From Alphaproteobacteria bacterium (GTDB lineage: Bacteria > Pseudomonadota > Alphaproteobacteria > Rhizobiales > Xanthobacteraceae), in assembly GCA_005883115.1 (NCBI GenBank), contig VAZQ01000269.1, forward strand, positions 1-7,171: a stretch of DNA of 7,171 nt, given 5' to 3'. Shown here one piece after another: positions 1 to 6,417 of this stretch. The position numbers and the translations under genes were made by a program. A model generated the notes under the pieces. The model saw only the letters and a program-made list of their open reading frames with translations. It was not told where the DNA came from and did not search any database. Position 1 is the first letter of the stretch. Each line of letters starts with the position of its first letter.

Positions 1-10
1 TAGGAGAACA

Positions 11-71
11 GCAAAAACGGCACCGGCTAACGGCAAACAGGCGCGCCGTTGCATCACCCGTTTTTGCAACG
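11..71. repeat. Overlapping, mutually exclusive inverted repeats
   Basis: GCAAAAACGG at 11-20 is the exact reverse complement of CCGTTTTTGC at 58-67, a 10-bp perfect match separated by 37 nt. CGTTGCA at 47-53 is the exact reverse complement of TGCAACG at 65-71, a 7-bp match separated by 11 nt. The two pairings share bases 65-67, so they could not form at the same time. This could be a switchable leader, a nested protein-binding site or coincidence. No gene reads directly out of it in this window. Confidence 0.35.
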
Positions 72-182
72 CAATCGCAAATGCCCCAAGACCCACCGCG
101 TACCCCCTGCGCGTGCCCCGAACTCACGCCTACCCCGACGCCTCGAACAAGCTGCGAGAGTGCTCCCCTCGCCCCTCTGCCG

Positions 183-205
183 AGTGCCTCGTCCGCTGAG
201 GCACT
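183..205. repeat. 8-bp stem-loop
   Basis: AGTGCCTC at 183-190 pairs perfectly with GAGGCACT at 198-205 around a 7-nt loop. Neither strand has a T-run after the stem, so it is not a classical intrinsic terminator. It stands in DNA without a gene, and its role is unknown. Confidence 0.4.
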
Positions 206-499
206 GTCGTCACCCCCGAACGCCACCACACTTGCAAACCCGTGCGTTGGCAAGCGGACGCAGCGGGAAACCGTTCTGAGATATCGGCGATAATCGGGCT
301 GAAAGCGTTTTGTTATGCAGCGTGACAATTTCGCCACGCTCGGCGCCCTTGCGCTTGAGCCCATCTTCAACGTTTCGGTATGGCGGCGGCGCCGCCGGCG
401 ACCCGAGGACCGCGACCACGACGCCGCCCGCCCCGGCGCGGCCAATCCGGCAGCGCTAGCGGGACGCGTTTGCGGCCTTATCCGGCGCCCAGCACGAGC

Positions 500-554
500 A
501 GCCGGATCGCGCGCACGCCATGATTACCGCAATTGCGCGGGACTGGATCCGGCT
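500..554 (-). terminator. Inverted repeat at the stop codon of the SnoaL-like gene
   Basis: AGCCGGATC at 500-508 and GATCCGGCT at 546-554 are perfect 9-bp reverse complements. They flank 37 nt that contain the 10-bp palindrome CGCAATTGCG (528-537). On the minus strand the structure begins inside the TGA stop of the SnoaL-like gene (556-554), the usual place for a 3' hairpin. No T-tract follows, so a role in transcript 3'-end stability or factor-assisted termination is inferred only from position. Confidence 0.3.
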
Positions 555-1015
555 CACTTGGGCGGGGCTGGCACCGCCGAGGAGTGATGGTCGACGATCT
601 TCCAGTCGTTGCCGTCCTTCACATAGGTGAAGCTGTAGCGGGCCGGAATCGATTTGGTTTCCCCGTCCTTGGTATAGGAGAACGTGTAATAGCCGCTGTT
701 GACCGCGGTGTTTCCGTAGACGCGGATCACCTGGTCACCGAACTTGACGGTGGCCTTCGGCAACGCTTGGAAGGCGCCGACGAAGTAGGCTTTCACGGCG
801 GCAGCGTCCGACCGTATCGTCGGTGACAGCGTGCCCCACAGCACGGCGTCTTTGGCATAAAGGGGCAGCATAGTGTCGGGATTGTTCTCGGCAAAGACCG
901 TGGCCCACTTCTGCCCTGCAGCCGCGACATCTTCCTGCGGACCCGCCGTCGCGGTTTGCACCGAAAGGCTCAACACCAGCAAGACACTGCTGATCCAAAG
1001 ACGTGATTGCATCAT
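554..1015 (-). CDS. Secreted SnoaL/DUF4440-like (SgcJ/EcaC-type) protein
   Basis: The product is 153 aa. Residues 1-24 form a signal peptide (hydrophobic core ISSVLLVLSLSVQ, cleavage likely after ATA), so it should act in the periplasm. The mature part matches the NTF2-like fold of the DUF4440 / CaMKII-association-domain family. It has an N-terminal helix (EDVAAAGQKWATVFAENNPD), then LYAKDAVLWGTLSP (about 52-65), and a final strand ending WKIVDHHSSAVP (138-149), the family's hallmark end. The fold hosts enzymes and binding proteins alike, so no reaction is assigned. The start at 1015 is preferred over an in-frame ATG at 1090 because AAGGGAGGGA lies just upstream and the signal peptide begins there. 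ATG is doubled (1015 and 1012), and the second has the better spacing. The gene diverges from pqqA, which suggests a shared promoter region and a link to PQQ-dependent metabolism (inference). Confidence 0.85.
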   Translation of the reverse strand: MMQSRLWISSVLLVLSLSVQTATAGPQEDVAAAGQKWATVFAENNPDTMLPLYAKDAVLWGTLSPTIRSDAAAVKAYFVGAFQALPKATVKFGDQVIRVYGNTAVNSGYYTFSYTKDGETKSIPARYSFTYVKDGNDWKIVDHHSSAVPAPPK

Positions 1016-1150
1016 TCCCTCCCTTAAGTTCGCGACATTCCAACTGATGAATCCCGAACTGTCGACGTGAATTGTAGCGATGTTCTGCATTGCGCGCCGG
1101 CCCGCCCCGATTTAACGTATTCATTCAGAAACGCTAGGGAAGGACGACCA
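1016..1150. promoter_or_regulatory. Divergent intergenic region, SnoaL-like gene / pqqA
   Basis: These 135 bases separate two genes transcribed away from each other, so promoters for both should lie here. The ribosome binding sites are clear at both ends: AAGGGAGGGA read on the minus strand at the left edge, and AGGGAAGGA at 1136-1144 on the plus strand. A weak 6-bp inverted repeat (AGTTCG 1027-1032, CGAACT 1055-1060) sits in the leader of the SnoaL-like gene. I could not place convincing -35/-10 boxes. Confidence 0.4.
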
Positions 1151-1228
1151 ATGGCCTGGAGCACCCCGACCCTCGTTGAGATCTGCATCGGCCTCGAGAT
1201 CAACGGGTACCTGCCGGCTGAGTTCTGA
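1151..1228 (+). CDS. pqqA: PqqA, coenzyme PQQ precursor peptide
   Basis: This 25-codon ORF encodes a peptide starting MAWSTPTLVEICIGLEINGY and ending LPAEF. PqqA is the ribosomal substrate for pyrroloquinoline quinone. PqqE, with the chaperone PqqD, links the Glu and Tyr side chains of the conserved E-x3-Y motif; the peptide is then trimmed and oxidised. Here Glu16 and Tyr20 sit at the canonical positions. The N-terminal MxW, the P at residue 6, the V-E-I-x-I-G-x-E core and the 25-residue length all fit the family. The ribosome binding site AGGGAAGGA (1136-1144) is 6 nt before the ATG. The gene stands alone: no pqqB, C, D or E follows, and frmA converges on it from the right. An orphan pqqA copy near PQQ-alcohol dehydrogenase genes is known in other alphaproteobacteria. 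The missing enzymes must be encoded elsewhere if the peptide is used. Confidence 0.9.
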   Translation: MAWSTPTLVEICIGLEINGYLPAEF

Positions 1229-1244
1229 CCCCGCCGAAGTTGCG

Positions 1245-1301
1245 CCAACCTGAACGGGCGGCCCGTTGGGCAGAGCGGGCCGCGCGCGCTTTTGCTCGCG
1301 C
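1245..1301. terminator. Hairpins between convergent pqqA and frmA
   Basis: AACGGG (1253-1258) pairs with CCCGTT (1262-1267), a 6-bp stem with a 3-nt loop. An alternative pairing is CCAAC (1245-1249) with GTTGG (1265-1269). A second stem, GCGCG (1284-1288) with CGCGC (1297-1301), encloses a loop containing TTTT. Placed between two genes that run towards each other, these may stop transcription from both sides. T-runs directly after the stems are missing, so the call rests mainly on position. Confidence 0.3.
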
Positions 1302-1369
1302 ATCCAGGCGATCGCTGCGGTCGTCTCCGCTTGTACATCATCATCGATTTTTCCGCACGCAACGAGCGG

Positions 1370-2497
<1,128 letters not shown>

Positions 2498-2892
2498 GGC
2501 GGTTTTGCTCCTCGGCATCTTGGATGGCACGAGCTGAGGTGGAGGACGCGGAGGCAAAGGTCACCGCCAGGAGCGGAACCCCGCAAGCGTAATGGCGGCG
2601 AGGGTACCAGCCTCATGTAGATTCCCACTCACCCGTCCCAACGATGGCGGTCCGGCGATCGTATGGGTTCCGGCCCCGGACCATGCGAATTCCCAGGTCG
2701 AGAAAAAACTTCAAGTATCGATGGAAAAGCATTACACAAAGAAGCCTGACTGAAATTGAACCTTCTCGCAAGAGCGCGGCCGCTCGGAAGGCGCAGTCTG
2801 AAATCTTCGGAGCGAGCCGTCTCACGAGGACGTGACCCGTCCTGCGGCGCGCTCATTGCGCCGTTACCAAACCAACTTTGGGAGGACATGCT
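2498..2892. promoter_or_regulatory. Divergent frmA/gfa intergenic region with AT-rich core
   Basis: Nearly 400 bases lie between the starts of frmA (leftward) and gfa (rightward), with no believable gene inside. Within it, 2701-2760 is strikingly AT-rich for this window: I count 20 G/C in 60. That marks it as the likely site of the divergent promoters. Candidate boxes such as TTCAAG, 17 nt, TACACA (about 2710-2738) match the sigma-70 consensus poorly, so none is assigned. A small stem, GAGCG (2772-2776) with CGCTC (2781-2785), follows. A shared formaldehyde- or alcohol-responsive control of both genes is plausible but not shown by a recognisable operator. Confidence 0.4.
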
Positions 2893-3468
2893 ATGGCAAC
2901 GATGTCAATTCATCCGGCAGTGGACAACGGCGTGAGGCCCGGCTCGGCGAACTTCGCGGGGGGCACGCTCGCGTGCAAATGCGCGAGCAATCCCGTCGAG
3001 GTGAGCGTTACGTCCCAGTGCGCCTATAATCACGTCTGTGGATGCACCAAATGCTGGAAGCCCGCGGGCGCGATGTTCTCGCAAGTCGCGGTCGTGCCGC
3101 GCGACAAGCTCCGTGTGTCCAAGAATGCCGACAAGCTCAAAGTCGTGGATGCCAATGCCGCCATTCAGCGCTACGCCTGCAGGGATTGCGGCGTACACAT
3201 GTACGGCCGCATCGAGAACACCAAGCATCCGTTCTACGGGTTCGACTTCATCCACACCGAGCTTTCAAAGGACCAGGGCTGGGCGCCGCCCGAGTTCGCA
3301 GCATTCGTCTCCTCGATCATCGAGTCCGGCACGCCGCCCGGGCAAATGGGCGCGGTGCGGTCTCGATTGAAGGAGCTGCATCTGGAGCCCTACGACTGCC
3401 TTTCGCCGGGCTTGATGGATGCGATCGCCACTCACGTCGCCAAGGCGTCGGGGGCGCTTGCAGCCTGA
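2893..3468 (+). CDS. gfa: S-(hydroxymethyl)glutathione synthase Gfa
   Basis: Gfa (EC 4.4.1.22) is described as promoting the condensation of formaldehyde with glutathione to give S-(hydroxymethyl)glutathione, the substrate of the neighbouring FrmA. It is a cytoplasmic zinc protein first described in Paracoccus denitrificans. The 191-aa product is full length and carries both zinc sites of the family. Cys28 and Cys30 (ACKC) with Cys96 and Cys99 (CRDC) form the structural site. Cys49, Cys51 and Cys54 (CGCTKC) form the catalytic site. IHPAVDNG, HMYGRIEN, HPFYGFDFIHTELS and the end DAIATHVAKASGALAA also match the Paracoccus type. The ATG at 2893 is chosen because GGAGGA (2881-2886) lies 6 nt upstream. 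An in-frame TTG at 2878 lies before that site and is unlikely. Some workers question whether Gfa is a catalyst or a glutathione carrier. Confidence 0.97.
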   Translation: MATMSIHPAVDNGVRPGSANFAGGTLACKCASNPVEVSVTSQCAYNHVCGCTKCWKPAGAMFSQVAVVPRDKLRVSKNADKLKVVDANAAIQRYACRDCGVHMYGRIENTKHPFYGFDFIHTELSKDQGWAPPEFAAFVSSIIESGTPPGQMGAVRSRLKELHLEPYDCLSPGLMDAIATHVAKASGALAA

Positions 3469-3582
3469 GCCCTATGGCTGCGGCCTCGGCATCGACGGGC
3501 TGAGGAGCTCATTGCAGCGCGAATCTGGGCGGCCGATCTTTGCCCGGCCGTCGGTGGAACGTTTCCGCCGCCATCAAGGACA

Positions 3583-3930
3583 TCACCGGCGGCAGTCCGT
3601 CAGTTGCTTTTCCTCGATTGAGAAGACCGCACCTTCCCGCACCTCGACGTTGCGCACGATGCACACGCGGCCGGTCTTATCGCTGAGCTTGACGTCGTAG
3701 CGCCCGGGTTCGACGCCGGTGATGCGCAAGCGCTCGTCGTGGTCAACCGTTCCGTCCCGGTCATTCTTGCATTGGTCGGGGCCCCAGCTGTCTTTCCCCG
3801 CCGGCGACATCTGGAACGTCGTGATCGTGTACAAGGTGAGATTCCAGAATCGAATACCCTTGCGGTCCTGGGCCGCCGCGGAAGAAGCCACGAGTCCGAA
3901 CGCGATCGAAACAAGCAACACGCCGCGCAT
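3583..3930 (-). CDS. Small secreted protein of unknown function
   Basis: The product is 115 aa with a signal peptide at 1-20 (MRGVLLVSIAFGLVASSAAA, cleavage before QD). The mature part begins with a strand-rich segment (IRFWNLTLYTITTFQMSPAG), then WGPDQC (49-54). A second half follows, around RITGVEPGRYDVKLSD (69-84), TGRVCIVRNVEV (87-98) and a final Cys113. Cys54, Cys90 and Cys113 could form a disulfide in the periplasm. The pattern N-x-T, SPAG, WGPDQ and YDV-x-L-x-D-x-x-G-x-x-C recalls a family of small exported alphaproteobacterial proteins, often annotated only as signal-sequence proteins, with no known activity. GGGAGG with 5-nt spacing supports the start at 3930. An in-frame ATG at 3987 overlaps the stop of the upstream pentapeptide gene (ATGA), but would put about 19 extra residues before the signal peptide. 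Probably cotranscribed with that gene. Confidence 0.8.
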   Translation of the reverse strand: MRGVLLVSIAFGLVASSAAAQDRKGIRFWNLTLYTITTFQMSPAGKDSWGPDQCKNDRDGTVDHDERLRITGVEPGRYDVKLSDKTGRVCIVRNVEVREGAVFSIEEKQLTDCRR

Positions 3931-3983
3931 TCCCGCCTCCCGCAAGGTGTGCATCGGTTGCGTGGCCGCCATCGAGGAAGGCC

Positions 3984-4787
3984 TCATTGGCGCAGCAGAC
4001 GCTCGATGTTCTGCGCCTTGTCGAAATTCTTGGCGGCGTCGAGTCCGATCGGCTCAATCAGCCTGGTCGAGGCGAGGTCCGCCCCATTGAAATCGGCGCC
4101 GTCAAGCGTGACGCGGACGAGCGTTGCGCCGCCCAAGGCTGCACCCCGCAGCGAGGCATTGGTGAGATCCGCATTCTGGAGCGATGCGAATTCGAGGTCG
4201 ACGCGCGACAGATCCGCATCGCGCAGGATCGCCCGCTCGAGATTGCTGGATTTGAGTATCGCGCGCATCAGCCCCATGGACTGATTCTTCATGTCGGCGC
4301 TGAGGTTGGCGCCAGTGAGCAAGGCGCCGACCAACCTTGCCCCGGTTAAATCGGCCGTGATGCGGGCGCCTGAGAGATTGGCCCCATCGAGCGTTGCACG
4401 TTGCATTTGCGCCGCAAAAATGCTCGCGCTCGTGAGGCTTGCTCGGCTGAGATCGGCTTCCACGAGCCACGCTTGATCGAGAATCGCTCGGTCGAGCTTT
4501 GCATCGCGAAGTTTGGTCTTGTTGAGCCTCGCACCCCGCAAGATGGCGCCAGAGAAGTCGAGGCCGGAGAGGTCGAGCCCGGACAGCTTCTTGCCCGCGA
4601 GATCGGCCGGCTGGAGGGATGTTGCAGAGGCGATGGCAGCCTCGACGTCCGTGCGCGTCATTTCCGCCGATGCCATCTCCGGGGATGCCAGATCGACGTG
4701 CTGCATCATGCCTTGAGCAGATGCAGGAACGGCGGACGCGAGCGCAAACACTCCGATTGCACCGATCCAGATCGACGCGCGCATCAT
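3984..4787 (-). CDS. Exported pentapeptide-repeat protein
   Basis: The product is 267 aa. Residues 1-24 are a signal peptide (IWIGAIGVFALASAVPASA, cleavage before QG). From about 60 to 243 the sequence runs in pentapeptide repeats of the A(D/N)Lxx type, for example LDLSGLDFSGAILRGARL, ATLDGANLSGARI, NADLTNASLRGAALGGATL and LDGADFNGADL. These should fold as a right-handed quadrilateral beta-helix. The pattern is broken around 162-178 (SADMKNQSMGLMRAILK), suggesting two coils or a loop, and a short helical tail follows (AAKNFDKAQNIERLL). Cytoplasmic members can mimic DNA and protect gyrase, but the signal peptide argues for an envelope role here. AAGG lies 8 nt before the doubled ATG (4787/4784). 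It is the first gene of a likely two-gene leftward unit and diverges from the 119-aa gene. Confidence 0.9.
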   Translation of the reverse strand: MMRASIWIGAIGVFALASAVPASAQGMMQHVDLASPEMASAEMTRTDVEAAIASATSLQPADLAGKKLSGLDLSGLDFSGAILRGARLNKTKLRDAKLDRAILDQAWLVEADLSRASLTSASIFAAQMQRATLDGANLSGARITADLTGARLVGALLTGANLSADMKNQSMGLMRAILKSSNLERAILRDADLSRVDLEFASLQNADLTNASLRGAALGGATLVRVTLDGADFNGADLASTRLIEPIGLDAAKNFDKAQNIERLLRQ

Positions 4788-5010
4788 TGTCTTGCCTTAA
4801 TCTCGACTGTCTGCCCTCCCCGAGCGGCTGTTGCGCCGATGGCAAATGGCCGAACTCATTATCCCCCAGGGCGATAGGCGGGGCCACCTCCACGACTACG
4901 ATTTCACGGCCCTTGCCCGAACAAGACCTCGGCGCTTGAGGCTACGATTGAGCGCATGACATTGTTTCTCCCAGGGCGCATGCTTGACCTCGCATCAAAG
5001 GAAAGGGACG
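4788..5010. promoter_or_regulatory. Divergent intergenic region
   Basis: This stretch separates the pentapeptide-repeat gene (leftward) from the 119-aa gene (rightward). No gene is visible inside. GCGCATG occurs twice in direct orientation (4952-4958 and 4976-4982), 24 bases apart, close to where a promoter for the rightward gene would sit. This may be a regulator half-site pair or chance. No clear -35/-10 pair was found. Confidence 0.3.
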
Positions 5011-5370
5011 ATGACGTTTCTGCGAAGCGCACGACGGTTGAGCTTGGCGCTTGTGGCGGCTGCGGCGGCAGAACTACCGGTCGGCGCTGCCGAACTTAAC
5101 GACTATCCGACTGCAGCACGGGCCGACTATGTGTTCGCTTGCATGAAGACGAACGGGGACACGCGGCCGGCGTTAGAGAAGTGTTCCTGCTCCATCGACG
5201 CTATCGCATCGATCCTGCCTTACGATCGCTATGTTGCAGCCGAAACGTTCTTGAGCCTTTCACAGGTGCCGGGCCGCTTCGGAACCATGTTCCAATCGCC
5301 TGAACAGGCAAGAGCGGCAATCAACGAACTCAGACGCGCGCAGGCCGAAGGCGAGGTACGCTGTTTTTGA
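5011..5370 (+). CDS. Small secreted four-cysteine protein of unknown function
   Basis: The product is 119 aa. Residues 1-27 look like a signal peptide (RRLSLALVAAAAAELPVGAA, cleavage before EL). The mature protein is mostly helical: YPTAARADYVFACMKTNG, LEKCSCSIDAIASILPYDRY, a stretch with SQVPGRFGTMFQSPEQAR, and INELRRAQAEGEVRCF at the C-terminus. Its four cysteines (Cys44, Cys58, Cys60 and the penultimate Cys118) could form two disulfides. There is no CxxCH, so it is not a c-type cytochrome. AAAGGAAAGGGA ends 2 nt before the ATG at 5011, supporting that start over the in-frame TTG at 4984. I do not recognise a named family with certainty; similar small exported proteins sit near methanol dehydrogenase genes, as inferred here from the xoxJ remnant just downstream. 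Its transcript may once have continued into that cluster. Confidence 0.8.
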   Translation: MTFLRSARRLSLALVAAAAAELPVGAAELNDYPTAARADYVFACMKTNGDTRPALEKCSCSIDAIASILPYDRYVAAETFLSLSQVPGRFGTMFQSPEQARAAINELRRAQAEGEVRCF

Positions 5371-5548
5371 TTGTCCGGTCTGCGTCGGCAGCATGGCCGC
5401 TGCTTGCAAAATGCGTTCGCCTTGCCGGCCAACGACAGGTGGGTGACGTACGTCGGATGGATTCCGGCGTGGGGCGCCGCTGCACCGTTCGAACCTTACC
5501 CTTTCACCTCGAAAGGGCTGGGTGCGGTGTGTGGGGAGTGGGCAGCCC
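5371..5548 (+). other. Decayed sequence between the 119-aa gene and the xoxJ remnant
   Basis: No intact gene is present. One plus-strand frame is open for 77 codons from 5371, directly after the preceding stop, but it has no good ribosome binding site. Part of it (5443-5541: VTYVGWIPAWG, then GLGAVCGEW) loosely recalls the C-terminal region of XoxF-type methanol dehydrogenases, where VTY and GLGAVGG occur in that order. That resemblance is weak and by eye only. The safest reading is degenerate sequence left by a deletion, continuous with the xoxJ remnant that follows. Confidence 0.4.
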
Positions 5549-5745
5549 GTCAAGGAACCCAGCGGTCCTCGCCTCGCCTATCGCATCGCCATGGGCGTGC
5601 GTGACACTGATCAAGAGTGGAAGCGCCAGCTCAATTGCACCATTCAGGAGAATCAGCCGCCATCAACCGGCTACTGCTGAGCTTCGGCGTGCCGCTACTC
5701 GATGACAAAGATCGAGCTATCACCGAGGACTCGATCCCCAAATAA
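5549..5745 (+). pseudogene. xoxJ: C-terminal remnant of a XoxJ/MxaJ-type periplasmic binding protein
   Basis: XoxJ/MxaJ proteins are periplasmic solute-binding-like partners of PQQ methanol dehydrogenases, thought to help enzyme maturation. Two adjacent frames together give a recognisable C-terminus. 5549-5659 reads VKEPSGPRLAYRIAMGVRD, then DQEWKRQLN and TIQENQP. From 5659 the next frame reads AINRLLLSFGVPLLDDKDR and ends at a TAA at 5743-5745. The join fits loss of one base near 5659-5661 (CAGCCGCCATC where CAGCCGGCCATC would keep frame). Without the shift, the first frame meets a stop within a few codons. The N-terminal two domains (over 200 residues in the family) are absent: the preceding 180 bases do not encode them. 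It is therefore a truncated, frameshifted relic. Family membership is recognised by eye; whether xoxJ or mxaJ is less sure. Confidence 0.72.
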
Positions 5746-5808
5746 AAGCCTTGGCCCCGCCACCGCCCTCTACCTTACCTAGAAACTCGATCCGAAAACC
5801 CTTTGGAA

Positions 5809-6417
5809 TCAATGATGCCCCCTCGTACGGGCGAGTGAGAACAGACGTTGCTCGATGACAACGGGCACTTCGCAAACGAAGTTTATCGTCTTGCGGCGCT
5901 CCTCGAAGATGCGCGTGTCCCATTCGACACGATTGGTCAGTTCATCGACTCTGCTCTGGTCGGGATCAGGCCGATCCTGGAGCTCGCGGAGCTGGAGAAT
6001 CGTGGATCGGATTTGATCGGAAAATTCCCTTTGCTTGCGAAAATACCGCTCAATCCCCTGCATCACTTCGCTGCGTTCATGATTGAGGGTCTTGAACAAC
6101 CCCGCAAATACCAGTTTTGCCTTTTTCTGCCGCTGGGATTCGGTGCCCGTGATGAAATCTGAAATTGCCTTCTGCGCGTCCTCGAGCGGCGTGCGGCGCG
6201 CCGCGAGCCGCGCGATCAAATCTTTTATCGCGGCATCTTCCTCCCAAGCGTTCCCGACCTCATCGATGGCCGGTCCTGCCCACACGGCGGCAGCGGAGAT
6301 TTCCGGCACCTTGACCTGATTGCATGGCCAATCAGGAAAGCGTGGATCGGCAGCGAGCGCCATTCCTCGCAAGACCAGTTCGGTGGCAACGGCCATAGCG
6401 ACGGCCCAACCTTTCAT
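5809..6417 (-). CDS. Exported helical protein linked to a PedC-type ABC permease
   Basis: The product is 202 aa. Residues 1-23 form a signal peptide (AVAMAVATELVLRGMALAA, cleavage before DP). The mature protein opens with a conserved-looking block, DPRFPDWPCNQVKVPEISAA followed by VWAGP (24-49). It is then almost wholly helical and charged, with probable coiled-coil stretches at 75-145 and 155-180 (for example IRSTILQLRELQDRP and VEWDTRIFEERRKTINF). The only cysteines, Cys32 and Cys182, could tie the two ends by a disulfide. Its ATG (6417-6415) overlaps the TGA of the permease gene (6416-6414), so translation is probably coupled and the proteins may act together. A longer upstream reading of this frame overlaps the permease gene and is rejected. 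No enzymatic motif is visible; a periplasmic adaptor for the transporter or its quinoprotein partner is a guess. Confidence 0.85.
   Translation of the reverse strand: MKGWAVAMAVATELVLRGMALAADPRFPDWPCNQVKVPEISAAAVWAGPAIDEVGNAWEEDAAIKDLIARLAARRTPLEDAQKAISDFITGTESQRQKKAKLVFAGLFKTLNHERSEVMQGIERYFRKQREFSDQIRSTILQLRELQDRPDPDQSRVDELTNRVEWDTRIFEERRKTINFVCEVPVVIEQRLFSLARTRGHH

Larger units (their letters stand above)
1..553. other. Gene-poor left flank
   Basis: No credible coding region is visible in this stretch. The open frames on both strands are rich in Arg, Pro and Ala, lack a convincing ribosome binding site and show no family resemblance, as expected for chance frames in GC-rich DNA. What it does hold are inverted repeats: 11-20 with 58-67, 47-53 with 65-71, 183-190 with 198-205, and 500-508 with 546-554. 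There are also short palindromes at 384-397 and 528-537. It could be the intergenic region of an upstream gene outside the window plus decayed sequence. I see no tRNA-like T-arm and no transposon end. Confidence 0.5.

Noticed and set aside
210..419. 69-aa minus-strand ORF in the left flank
   Set aside because: There is no ribosome binding site, no recognisable family and no coding-like pattern.
478..516. Minus-strand reading VRAIRLLVLGAG that recalls the start of PqqB or a Rossmann protein
   Set aside because: A stop follows immediately and the next motif of PqqB is absent; such strings arise by chance in GC-rich DNA.
3460..3481. GCAGCC/GGCTGC stem spanning the gfa stop codon as a terminator
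   Set aside because: It is only 6 bp with a 10-nt loop and no T-tract, and half of it is coding sequence.
3567..3593. GCCGCC/GGCGGC stem between the convergent gfa and the small secreted protein gene
   Set aside because: The loop is 15 nt, no T-run follows, and half of it is coding; such GC repeats are common here.
4102..4893. 263-aa minus-strand frame over the pentapeptide gene
   Set aside because: It is an out-of-frame shadow of the repeat-bearing gene, with composition typical of frame-shifted GC-rich repeats and no ribosome binding site.
5470..5495. GTTCGAAC resembling a tRNA T-loop
   Set aside because: The flanking bases do not form a 5-bp T-stem and no anticodon or acceptor arm can be drawn around it.
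5367..5705. 112-aa plus-strand frame across the decayed region
   Set aside because: It is in neither of the two frames that resemble XoxJ, and shows no motif or family likeness.
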